A stretch of DNA of 64,000 nucleotides from assembly GCA_023078685.1 (NCBI GenBank), contig JALGAS010000003.1, forward strand, positions 62,001 through 126,000, written 5' to 3'. The notes below the pieces were generated by a model. It saw only the letters and a program-made list of their open reading frames with translations. It did not search any database and was not told the DNA's origin. This document shows positions 1-12,126 of the stretch, piece after piece (position 1 is the stretch's first letter; each line of letters begins with the position of its first letter). The translations under genes were made by a program, and so were the position numbers. This stretch comes from Neopestalotiopsis rosae (lineage: Eukaryota > Ascomycota > Sordariomycetes > Amphisphaeriales > Sporocadaceae).

Positions 1-3000
1 TTCTACTGGTCCGCGACCCAGTCAACGCAACTTAAAATGCATACAACGCACAGCCGCTTAGTATAACACACCCGTGAAAGCATACCAAATACTGGAAAGT
101 TTTCAACCAGTATCAAGTCATTGCTGTAAAAGAAGGAGGTTCTTATTCATGAAATAACAAGCTAATGCCCTGAATTGAAAGGTCCAGCCAATTCGTCCGG
201 GGAAAGGGGAATAAAGACACCAAAAGAATGTTTATCAAGAGCTTATTTGCCTTTTTAAATATTGGTCCGGGTCGAGTATATCAAGCGACTACTGCTATAT
301 TTCATGTCCAAGGAGAGCTTCGGGTCCCCAAAAAAGGGCGCGGTAGCTTCCGAGTGGGAGACGAGGAAGAATTTTTCTCTACTCTTCTCTATCTATTCCT
401 TCCCTCAAGCGGAAAGAGAGGGAGAGAAGCCCTGAGAAAGCAAGGATATCACTAGAAACAGGACTGGCGGTCTGCTCCCCTCCCATACATAGTGACACGA
501 CTAGAAAACTACAAGCGAGCGAAACAGATTTTTCCCTCTCTTTGAAACGCAACCTATCCAAAGTGTATACAGAGTAACAAGGCAGCTTGGCAGTTTGCAG
601 ACTAGCCCAGAGGTTGGAAATAAACCAACTACCGCCTTATTGGGGCAAGCTCGAGCTATCCTGTTACTTGGCGTTGGGTTTAAGAATTGACCTTAGGTAT
701 ACTACTCATTAGCTAATGCATCGCGGCTCCTTCCCCGGGGAACATGAAGAGAAAATCCAATCATGTTTAGTCGAGTCTAAATGCTGACTCTGGGATTCAT
801 GGCGGATCGGATCTGAACTGTCATGAAAGACGAAACAAGGGGGGAACGACAGAAATATGTGTCAAGATATGTCGATTGACCGAGTATTTTTGGTGTGGTC
901 AAGGGCCCAGCATCACCTCTTGCATAGTACACGTTCTTATGCATTAGAACCACGCAAACGGAGAGTTTTGGAAATTTCTCCGAATTATGTGGATAGATGT
1001 CGTTACCTCAAGTCGTCCCTTCTGGCTCTCTTGCAGCTAAAGAATGACGAACGAGGTGACATACATGTAAGTTGAAAAGATCCATAATCCAGCCTGCCAG
1101 CCTCCAGCCTCTCCTGGCGGAGGTTTCAAGGTGCAAGTGTGGCCCGAGACGCCAGGGTCGCTGCACAGCGCGCAGAACATGACGATCTGGTGGACGAGTG
1201 AGGGATGACTAGAGAAGCGACCGAACTAAAACTGTCGTGATTGCTCGAGCTTTCAATTGATAGGCGTTTTTGGCCATGATAAGGGGCGCGCTCTACTCTC
1301 TGAGCTCAGCAACTCGCCTTGCTGCTCTATCAAGGTACCTGTATACACTGGGTGAGGTTAAAAGGTACATACCTACCTAGATGCCCCTTAATGCAAGCCC
1401 CCAATTGACGCCATTGCGATTCATTTGAGGCCGATACATTGATGCAATCTATAGCTACTTGTAAGCACCTTGATGAGAGCTCTGCTGCTACTGCTCCTGC
1501 TCCTGCTGCTCAGGTGTGTGTGTGTGTGCCTGTGTGCCTCTGTGTTGTCGGATGCTGCTGTGCAACGGAAATACGCAATTGATGTGGATGGAATGTATCA
1601 CATTTCCCCCGGTACCCCGATGGCGATTGACAGCTGCATTGTGTTACTGCTACGTCGATGGACGGAAACCGGTCCCGCGAATTATCTTGCTGGTGAGACG
1701 TAAACATCAACAATGCCTACCCTATCGTTCAGTACGTGCACGTTCATGCTATGTCCGATTAGCAAGTAGATGGACAGAGTAATTGTGTGTGTGTGTGTGT
1801 GTGTTAATAAGAGGGATTGAATTGCATCTCCAGCCACACCCAGGGTGCCCGTCGGGATAGATTACAGAATAGACGCGGGCTTGTTTGGTTATAGATTGGA
1901 TCTAACTTTCTGGTGGAATTCCCCCGTACAATACAATGAATGCAAATGCAATGTGCCCCAGATCGGACCCAGACTCGCCAGAGTCTGAAAGCTGGAGAAG
2001 CAGTAGGTATTCATTGGCAAAGGAGGATCAACACGAACAGAGAGAGGTGCGTGTCGTACATTAGTCATTTTGGTCAGATGCCAGATCTTCGGTGTACTGT
2101 ACTGTAAGTGAGAACAAGCGGTGATGTGTGGCAATATGGCAGTTGTGTAGCGGCGCATTTGACCTACTAGAAGAGCCCGCCAGCATTGCCAAAGGGTAGT
2201 TAGTGTAACACCAGCACCAGCACTGGCCGAGGAACCAGGGGTTGAGGGGGGTTCTTCTCGAGCCCCGAAGATCGACACGGCCTGGAGTGTCGATCAGGGT
2301 CTTTGTCGGGAGTAGGCCTTCTCTTTTTTGCTTGGAACACGGACAGGGTAGTGGACTCGCTTCTGGGAGCCGGCAGGTAGAAGTTGGTCTTGGTTGGTCT
2401 CGAAGAAATCTCGGAACCCCAAAATCTGAAGTGGCAAGTTTGACTGTGGTGTACCTACACAAACCTGTCTGCCAATCTGCAAGTGAGGAGCACGCAAGAT
2501 GGGAACGAGCTGCCAGCCAGCTCGACCCCAGTCCGCGTCGGCAAGGAGATACCGACTCGTTCCAGCACTGTTCTACTGTGCCTCAATCAGTTCGAGCTGT
2601 CATTCGATTATCCTGAGATTTAAGATTGTTTTCTTCCAAGGTTTATTTGTTGATGCACATCATAGCTTTTCGGACTTCGTAATCTGGGGAATGTGGAATT
2701 GTGGAATGCGGCAGGCGATGATGTGATGCACCGTAATCAAAAGTGTAGTCCATGTCATGGGCGGGCACCCCACGCTGCCCAGCTGCTCAAGCTCTTTTTT
2801 GGCTCTGTAACAGGTCTCGAATGTGTGTTACTTGAGCCATGTCCGTAACCGTCGAGACCGTGACGGATGGGGGCACGTGTGGGGGTCCCCTTTGTGTTAC
2901 TTACGGCTAGAGAGAATCTAGATGCCGGGCCGTGAGTACGCAGGTAAATCAACCTTCCTGCGTACATTATATACTGTATGATGGGTAGAGCTTTGGACCA

Positions 3001-6000
3001 CGTCGTTTGATGCCACCGTAGCTATAGTCGATTCAACCATTACCCTTCAAGTGATCACGGCTGTGCTGCACTCATGGCATCATGGCAGAGCTCGCTCCAA
3101 TCGGATGAAAAGAGGAGCAATATAATGGTTGGCAACGTTCCGAACACAACATGCCGAGATTGCCACTATCATCTCACCGATTTGGATCCAGAGTCAAATG
3201 GAGTTGTCAAGGCGCAAAGTAAATAAACGAGTTTCTCAGGGTCCTCGTCGAAACTTTCGGCTAGTCGAAAGTTGCCGCAACTACCCATCGACTGCTTTCC
3301 CGGAAGGATACGGGTTATTAGCATCCATATAGTCTGCAATATGGTTCACCATACTGGAGGCGACGGCTTCGAAGGCCTGCATATATCGGGAACTAACGAT
3401 GTGTGTCGCCAAGAAGGTTGGGGACGCTACCGACTGTGAAATAGTCGAATAAACACCAAAACACAGCCAGACATGCCCACAAAAAGAGATTCGAAATATC
3501 GTGTCTTTCGGCTGAGATGTTGAGCCTCAATACAGGGCTGAAAAGTCCAATCATGTGCGGCCCGGGGACACACGTGCGTCATAAAACATGTAAAAGCCAC
3601 TGAGGTAGAGTGTGCTTGCTTTGCATAACATGAGACTCTGCTGCCACTTCTTTCACAACGTTGTGGTTACCTTAAACACAGAGTATGCGCCTCTTGCATC
3701 TCCAGGTTCCCCAGCCTCTTCAGCATTGGGGCATGAAGTGCTAGTTCCGTTTCTGAACCCTTGGCCTGCTGCGACATTTGTCATAATAATTCCTACAAGC
3801 AGAGATAGACCAAATATCGCTTGAAAAGGGATTTGATAGTGATGTAGGTCGGGATTGGATGAAGGAGCAAAGGACTTATTAGTCTCGTATAAGCTCTCGT
3901 ACCTATTCATCATCAGAGACACGGCTCCCCACGAGATATGAAAGCCTTTTCTTCTTCTTTACTTCCTCTCCTTCTGTCTTTGCTGACTTGATAGTGTGCT
4001 GTTCTGATTGTATGCCGAGCGTCCCGTTATCTCGAGATAGAGTTTCTGGTATCTGACTATAACGTTGCGACTTGGAGAAATGGTCGCAGCGGATATGCGG
4101 CTCGCCAGCGATCGTCGAAGTCTAAAAGTTACAGTCGTACGGTACGGCAGAGCCAAGAGCTGGAGCTCACGGAGCTGAGCTCATATGTATGTTGGTGTTG
4201 AAAGAAACCGGGGATGTGGATAGCTGAGCAAGCGCATCACGATCTGCATTGAACCTTCAAAATCCTCCTCGCATGCTCCTGCCCGACAACCCTCGTTTGT
4301 TTCGTTTAGGGCGTGGTGTTTACGGAAGACTTCCGGCTGGAGTGGTCTCGTCGAAGGTTCGATGCTGGACAACACATTTTGACAGCCATCAGGGTATTCC
4401 GTGGAGAACATAGTTTTGTTCATGATAACATCCAACGTCCGGTAGCCGGTGGTGGAGAGTGAGGATAGACTTGTTTTATTCTATCAAATGTATACCGGCG
4501 GTCAGTAGGTGAGTATTATCCTGTTGGCACCAGGGCACTTCATGTTACACATTGAGCAGATTGCATGTTGCAAGACGGACCATGTCGCGGCCGCCGTTAC
4601 CACAGCTTGATTGCTGGCTGGCAGTGGTGCTTGCTCGGCGCACATGGTGTGTGGGGCTCACCGTTGGGTGGTATTTGATGTGGGTTCTACGAGCTCTAGC
4701 GGAAGCTCTAGAACCCTTCAGCCCTTCAGATGACCAGGGGCCAGCAGTGCCAAGCGGCGACAGGTCCCAGTAGAATGGGCCGACTTGGAAAGCACTTCTG
4801 TGATGAGTTTTTGCCCAGCGGCATTTTCTCAGTGACTGAAGGACCAGAGGTCCACTATAAAATTTGGACAAAACCTGTGGCTCGGCACCACTGTCCTAAC
4901 CTAGGTAGGTATCTTGGTGTTGAAAGAGTCTTGCCGCGGGCTCTTGTTCGCAGATACCGGATTCGAAGGTGTGCTACCGTAGGTAAGGAGTCAGTGCCGT
5001 GGACGGACGGATGGACAAAGTCTTTTGATTTGATCAGCACCTTTTTTGATCCCGTGAGACATGCTCCTGGACCCTGTTGATTTGTTTACTTACCTGTAAA
5101 ACTCATTCTTGATTTTTTTTCTGGTTACTGTATGCACGGATCAACTCCGACATTATGTCATGCCCATCTAATTCCCTTTTAGTAGATCTGGGGAGGGAGA
5201 CCAGGAAATGAAGAAAGGCAGAAAAATCTATGGGGCCAATCCATTTGTGTGTGCTGGCAGTCGAAATTCCATGCCGTCGAGCACCATATTACGTAGGGTA
5301 AGTACTGTATAGGTATGGTATGGATGCAGAAGTCTGCTGACTTCCCGTCATATTCCTTTGCTGTCTCCAAAAGGCATCGTAAATCTGTGACTGATGTCGT
5401 GCAATGCAAAACAATGGCTTGCTTACTTGATTAGTCGCACTTGATGAATCTCGAGTCAAAATGCGAAATCAGCAAAATCCGGTGAATCAGGTGACAACGG
5501 GGGCAGGGTGCCGATCAGGACAATCTCAGCAGGAGGCAGAGAGAGCCCTGAACCCCCTTTGGATCCATTCCCCAGGTCTTGGACGTCGTCTCGCTCCTCA
5601 GTGTGCCGTCCCCGCAGCGCCTCGTTCTGGCCGATCCCCACCGACTAGGTTAGGAATAACTGCGAACCTTTGTCCTCATTTGCTCTGGATCACTGGCTAG
5701 GCGTTGTCTCGGTCTGTTGATGCAGAGTTTGAATGGTCGATTCGAGGCGGCCAAATGCTGCCTGTCCTGTCCTGTTGTTGGCTGGCATGGCTGGCCCAGT
5801 AATTAATTTGTACGTAGGTGATTTGACCCTCGATTCCGCGATCCTGCATGCATCAAGCATGTCAAGTCAAACATTGCCTCTCTGCCTTGTATGGAGGAGA
5901 GGCAGAGAGGAGGAAAAAGAGAGAGGACGGCTTGGTGACAATGAGGCTAATGGCGCACTCCAGTCCCAGATACATAACAGGCGCGCGGGCATGGCAATGA

Positions 6001-8360
6001 GGGGAAGGAGCTATGTATGGTTTGTGTGTGTTGCTTTCTTTGCTGTGCTCGCAATTACGAGCGTACAAGCCAGATGCATGGCATCTTTCGTAAGACTGTT
6101 TACTTAGCTCCTCTGCTTCTGCTGATCATTGTGCTTGTCCACGCATGCCACGCAATTCGAGGCAGCCCATTTGTACCTAAAAGCCGATACATTTTCCAAA
6201 GATGTCCGTGTTCGTCGCCGGCCACGCCATCGCCCGTGTTGTCCATGCGGTTGGTCATCTGCAGAGGTAGGAAAAAGTACTTCCTACCAGGGAAGCTGGG
6301 GGCAAATCGCGGCTTGCCATGGCAAAGCATGGCTCTCAATGTTGACGATGCGGGGGTCTGTTTCTTATTTTAATTTTTTCCTTCTTTCCATGTTCGACAT
6401 CTTCTTTTGCTTCTACGCAACTCTGAATGGCCAAGGTAGCAGGGGTGAAAGCAAAACGGCCAATTCTAATAAGCGCATTTGATAGTGCCCTAGGTAATCT
6501 ACACATACATGGTAGGTATGACCGTTCTAATATCCATCTATCATTGTAGTCTGATGATGAGTCAAAGCACCAATTCTTGCCAGTATCTACTGTCAGTGAT
6601 TAATTGATCAAAAGAAGGAACAGACACGATACCTGTCGATAGACTATAGGTCTTGTAGCATTCCATGCTTGTTGTGGGAATAATGGGCCATAGGTAACGA
6701 GATGCATGTAACAAGATGCTAGGAAAATGACTGGACGCCCGACAGGATGCATGTTTGAACTTGAATTCGATCTCGACTTGTCTCGAGGTCCCTAGCTTGC
6801 CATGATCAGTTACTACTGCCACCTAGGTAGATACACCACGTACACTACCTAATAACTAATGTAATCTCTGGTAGATCTACACATAGGACAAGCAGCCAGA
6901 CCATCAAATGGTAATCTTCAATTGGCAGATGCACCCCCCGCGTGTGGCTGTCTCTACATTCGTCTCGTCTCTTCACCGTCCCTCGCCGGCTGCTGCTGCT
7001 GCTGCTGCTTGCCCAATCCTCACCACATCCCACGTCCTCTGTGGCCGAGTGCCTCGATGATCCCTGTTGAAGTGGCATTTCTCAAATCCCCCTCCACGTC
7101 CTGGCAACCTAAGGCACCTGGGCACCTGGTCCATGAAAAGTCACCCATGGGAGAGAAAAAGGCGTGGGCGTTACCTACCTACCAGTACCCTGGCAAATTT
7201 GCGAAGCTGCTTTCCGATCTCCCGGTATCCATCTCCCGCGCTTCTGGCTTTTCAATTTGGGGGGCGGCGGCCTTGTACGTACTTTTATTTTTTCTTCACT
7301 TGTCGCTGGCCCTTGTTTCCCACTCTCTCTTTTCCTTCCCTCTCCTCTCCGCCCACTCGAACTTTCTTGTACATGCCGGCCGGACCAAACATGTGTACTA
7401 CACCCTAAAGGGAGAGAGAGATCAAAATATTCAAATATTCTTGCTGTTGGCAGAGGTGTCTGAGCTGCATACCTCGTAGCTACATACTCTTGGTATACAT
7501 ACTACTACTACTACACAGTACATTCCCACACCCGACAACAGTACACGCTCCAGAGAGTTCCAGACGTACATATGTCGAGTAGCTCCCTGCATGCGCCGCC
7601 CAGCGCCAGTTCAAAGCACCGCGCATCCACCCCGACACACCCTAGACCAGCCCTTCCTTCCACCCACACCCGCTGTGTCCCAAGGTACTTCCACTGACTG
7701 CCTGCCTACCTAACCCGTACCTACCTACTACTTGTTTGCCCCATTGCCCGTTGAAACTGGTCTGTCTTTCTGTCTGCCCGTCCGTCTTGGGAAAGGAAAA
7801 CCACCATCACTGGCACATATCAGACAGCCAGTCCCTGCCCCGGCCACCCCCCATCCGGACCTTTATCGTCGTCCTGCTTTTACATACTCGACGACTTCCT
7901 GTCGATCGACCCAAAAGGCGTTCCGTTGCTCGACATTCTATCCGAGGTTTTCTGGTCTCACGCAACCCGGGAGCAGTCATCATTCACTCTTCTTACTACA
8001 CCATAACACCATATACGACAACCCTGGACGGTCTTCTTGTACCTGTTGCTTCATCCTCCCGTCTCGGCTAACCTCTTACTCCTTGCCACCGATCCGAGGC
8101 GAGATACACCATAGCGACGACTGGCTACCACCATCATCGACGTACACCATTCACTTCGCAAGTCATTTCTCCAAGGACCGGGTACATTGGTAACATATCG
8201 CAACCGCGGGAAACTACTTGATCAGTTTCCTATGAAGACCTTATTGCATCGCCTATAATTTGAAGGCTTTGGCTAAATCATTGTTGGGGGAAAGGACTGC
8301 CGCTAGCTGGGAATCTGGGAATCTCTTTCACGCGAATACCTCGTTCGCTTCCTGCCTGAC
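1..8360. other. gene-poor left arm
   Basis: No coding gene could be supported in this 8.4-kb stretch. Open frames are short, overlap on both strands, and lack recognisable domains. It holds short microsatellites (CTG/CTC tract followed by GT near 1480-1545, GT tract near 1783-1804, CTG run near 6991-7008) and several copies of TACCTACC/CCTAGGTA-type words. The last 900 bp is pyrimidine-rich and probably includes the promoter and 5' leader of the REG1-like gene that starts at 8361. A possible decayed coding stretch at 3653-4435 on the minus strand is listed separately. Confidence 0.6.
3653..4435 (-). other. run of three minus-strand open segments, possible gene relic
   Basis: Three open segments follow each other on the minus strand (4435-4181, 4156-3959, 3922-3653). 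They have a more protein-like composition than the surroundings. The last one contains a hydrophobic stretch (about 20 residues, IFGLSLLVGIIMTNVAAG) that could be a membrane helix, and it runs from MMNRYESL to a stop. I recognise no family and could not join the segments with convincing splice sites. It may be a decayed gene, an unrecognised small membrane protein gene, or chance. Confidence 0.15.
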
Positions 8361-10164
8361 ATGGCCGTCGTTCTCTCTTCGGAGGACAGCGGCTTCTTCT
8401 CTCAGTCACCATTGAAGCGATCGCATTCACAGCCGAATTTCGGCAAGCAGTCCTCGGGTCTGCATTCTTCAACTTCTTCAACAAGGATCAACACTAGCTA
8501 CCAGAGCAGATATCAGTCCTACCACATCTCTCCGCCCAGCTCGGAGCCATCATCCACTGCCTCTTCACCTCAGACGATACATGCTGATTCTGTGACACCA
8601 TCCGACCTGTCCACTCCAGCAACCACTCTGTCTCTCGACGGTCACTGGGATAGCGATTCACATCTTGACCACAACTCCGATATTATCCTGCCAGAGTACG
8701 ACGAGAATCCCTTCTTTGCACCTATAGAGGATCTGGAGCCTCCTACGAGCCCTCACACTGGTGACTCTTATTCCGTTTCGCCTGCTGAGAATGATGATAC
8801 GCCTACAACCCTCTCCCGCCCCGAGTCTCCGGTTCCGCTTGAGCACGCAGAAGATGACACGGCCCTGAGGCATCACCCAACTCACCATGTAGACTACTTG
8901 TCACACGACTGGAAAGAGGAGGACATCTGGTCATCATGGCGCTACATCATCTCGAGGAGGAACGACTTCACCAACGCTTCTAGGTTAGAAAATGCCTCCT
9001 GGAGAACTTGGATGAAGTCAAAGTATAGGTTAAAAACTGTCTCTCCCGAAACTTTAAACTGGTATGGACTGTCTCTCAATTATTGTCTATTCCCCAGTTT
9101 CTTACTTGTGCTAACATGTACATAGGCTCAAGGACTGTGATGTGACTTGGCTTTACGGACCCTTGCAAACAAGACAAAAGAAGCTGTTTGCGGCAGACAC
9201 TCGGCAAAACAGTTCATCAATTTCCAGGAATGATTCTTTTGTTCAGAAGAAGCCCATTTTGAAGAAGAGGAGCGTGTCGGAGGTTATGCTACAGAAGTCT
9301 ATTTCCTCGTCTTCGCTTCTGAAACAAGCCACGGCTGCTGTTCAGGCACAGCAGCAAGACATCGCGCACGGGGTCCGGATATCTCGGCCGATCTTGCAGC
9401 GGGCTACAACAGACTATATTACGTTTCCATTCTCTTCCCGAAGAGCCAGCCATGGCGATAGCAGTCTGGCTCCCTCCAATGACGCGTCGGGTCTTGTGTC
9501 ACCATCTGCAGAGAAAAAGCATATCCATTTCTCGGAATCGGTTCAACAGTGTATTGCGGTTGATGTCAAAGGAGAAGAGGAGGACGAAGAGGAGCCAGAA
9601 TGGAATAACGACTACGACAGCGACTCATCTGACGATGGTGTTTTCATGATGAAGACCAACACAAAGAAGAAGCCGACAAGGCCTAGACCCAAGCCGCGCG
9701 TCAGCAGCACCAGCGAAAGCAAGACTATAGCAATGTTGCCATCGACCACACTCAAGTATCGTGAAGACACACCGGAGCCCCAAGAGACTGCCATGAAGCA
9801 CAGCACGATCCGCAGCCCTCCATTCATCTCGCCATCTTCATCTCAGGAGACTCTCCGTCCGTCAAAGCAATCTGGCCGATTCTTCATTGAAGACGAAGAA
9901 GTGGCTGCCATTGAGGAGACAAGCACTACTCCAGTGTCCAGTCCTACCGACCAAGCCCCCTCATCGGGTTTACAGCGAACATCTTCGTATGGCAACCTGG
10001 GAAACGGACCAGCGCGTATGCGGCGGACTGAGTCTGGCATGCTCATGCCTTATGAAGAAGGGGAAGGGCAAGAAAATGCAGGCATTATTGGCCGTGTTGT
10101 TGACACCGTCAACACCGCTCGTGACATTGCTCACGTTATATGGAATGTTGGCTGGCGCCGATGA
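8361..10164 (+). CDS. REG1: REG1-like regulatory subunit of protein phosphatase 1 (glucose repression)
   Basis: Two exons, 8361-9061 and 9126-10164, with a 64-bp GT-AG intron; the protein is 579 residues. Residues about 180-245 (SHDWKEEDIWSSWRYI ... NWLKDCDVTWLYGPLQ) are the conserved DUF1752/areA-GATA-like block of fungal REG1 proteins; the intron falls inside it and splicing restores NWLKDCD. KKHIHF at about 364-369 is a classic RVxF-type docking site for PP1. The C-terminus (GRVVDTVNTARDIAHVIWNVGWRR) is also typical. The remainder is Ser/Pro-rich and probably disordered. In yeast, Reg1 directs the PP1 catalytic subunit Glc7 against Snf1, so a role in carbon catabolite control is inferred. 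The start is the first ATG of the frame. The gene stands alone, with a long pyrimidine-rich upstream region. Confidence 0.88.
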
Positions 10165-11890
10165 AGGTCGTAAAGGACAAGGACCCGTTGGACAGCCTGC
10201 ACATATCCATATCCTCAATCTCTTGGGAAGTACCGACATGATGACATGTTGGGTCTTTTCAACGCCGCCATTACGAGCAAAGTTTTGCACCTCACAAGAC
10301 GTTACCGATGCTTTTCGGTTCGTTGGCGAACTTGACGGCGAGATTCATAAACAGCATTTTACTTTTACATATTCGGCATTGCAATGGCGTATGGAGCGAT
10401 TTGATTTTTACACTGAACACTCTCAAACTTCCAGGCTGGTTTGCTTGGAATACTGGAAGGCGCAGTGACCATGGAAAGCATTACTGGAGGGAAGGGGCAT
10501 GGTTTAAAGGGGGCAACGGAATTGGATTATACAGTGGCCGTTCATTTCTGTCAAGGAATGGTTTATAATAGGGCGTTGCCTACACTAGGCATACAATCTT
10601 GGATCGGTCAAGCAAGCGGCATGGTGTTACTTATATGGCATCTGGGAGGAACATCAAAGAGAAGATAAAAGCAATTTTGAAACAAGATACATTTCATGCA
10701 CATTGGCTGACTTTAATTTGGCCCGGCTCGCAGAGGAGTGAACGAGCCATGAATAAGCGCGCGAACGTTGTGTGAAAGAAACGCAATATTGACAGGAACA
10801 CAGAATTGTTTTTCCTTGCCTATCATTTTTCAGATCCGTACATCCTACATCAGGTCCTGCCCGTGACACTAGCCCTTATATTGCGCTGGTCTGGGACAAG
10901 AATACGCGGGTGACTCACGGAACAGAAAAGCTGAACAAGGACGTTTGTTTGCACATTCATTGACCGTAGCGAACATGACATTCTTTCCGACTTGGGGTAA
11001 AATATGTCATAGCGAGCATGGTGTCCAAAGACGGGCTCTATATGATGCTGGGTTCACCACCGGAGTGCATCTTGTCATACTCCACATGGAGTAAAACACC
11101 TGCATCATTCTTTGGATAGATCAGAGAGCCCAGTAGTCAATCGCCAGACCGCCTCGTCCAAGTAGCTACAACCAAGGTTGGTTTAGTTGGTGATATAATG
11201 GCCATGTCCATGTGCTGATCTGATTGAACCTTTTTCTTCGATCCGGCAACTCTGGCATTCCGGCGCTAGATGAAGGGGATCTTCATGTTAGTTCAAGAGG
11301 GGGGCTTCAGGGACTACCTCAGGTATGAAATCATAGACATTGGCCAGCCGTGTCGATCATTTCTGGAAATTCGTGCATTGCAGTCATGTCACTCAAGATG
11401 GACAGCTATGTATAAATATTGATCGAAATTGGATTACTAGTGACTACGATCTATAGGAAACCGGGGAGTGGTTTTGGGGGGAAAACTATCGCATCGTACA
11501 CAAGGTGTATGTTGTTGAGGCATACTCACCGAGATCAGTCGTGTGTGTGGTTCGTTGTTACAAGGAAAAAGAGAAATTCGATCGTCCTTGTTGATCGTGG
11601 GAATAAAGTATGGAAGGAAGAAACCGCAGAAAACTTTTTTATGGAGCCCTCGAAACGCCGTCCGTCGTAGAAAAAAGCAGAATTATAAACCCTCGTGATG
11701 TGGAAATCCAGTATGAGAACTGCAATCCAAAGGCAGTGCACCGCTTGCCAAATACTTGCATAGCCAGAAAGCCAACCGCGTCCCTCTCATTGCGAAAGGG
11801 GCGAGAAAGCCGTCAGAACCATGTGTGTACGAGAAGGATCTTTGAATGCTTGGGAGGAGAACGCAACCAGCGGCATTCAAGTACTTGTAA
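10165..11890. other. intergenic, no gene seen
   Basis: This is the 3' flank shared by the convergent REG1-like gene and the NSR1/gar2 gene. Only short open frames without recognisable domains occur. I see no RNA gene or transposon here. Confidence 0.6.
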
Positions 11891-12110
11891 AGCCATCAAG
11901 CCCACAGAACGAACCCAACTTGGAGGTGTATGAAAACCTCCGATCAAGCCCACAGGTGTATCAACGCTTCGTGTGAAGAAGCTTAGCCCTCGATGACTCT
12001 GGAAACTCTCAATGAAGAGAAGTTACCAGAGTTTGAAGAAGCCGACAACCCTCAGAAGCCAACCAGGTGTGTATGTGTCAATGAACCCTCAAGTAACCCC
12101 TCAAGTGCGG
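11891..12110. repeat. cluster of inverted repeats and repeated words 3' of NSR1/gar2
   Basis: Inverted repeats follow each other: GGAGGT ... ACCTCC at 11922-11941 (8-nt loop), GCTTC ... GAAG at about 11965-11978, and ACTCTGG ... CCAGAGT at 11996-12032. The last has an inner AACTCTC/GAGAAGTT pairing, so the stem is about 14 bp with one mismatch and one bulge. The word ATCAAGCCCACAG occurs twice (about 11896 and 11943), and CCCTCAAGT occurs twice at about 12088-12110. The block begins about 15 bp beyond the NSR1 stop codon and so probably lies in its 3' UTR, where it could fold in the RNA. Confidence 0.5.
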
Positions 12111-12126
12111 CTTGTGCTTTGCTGCT

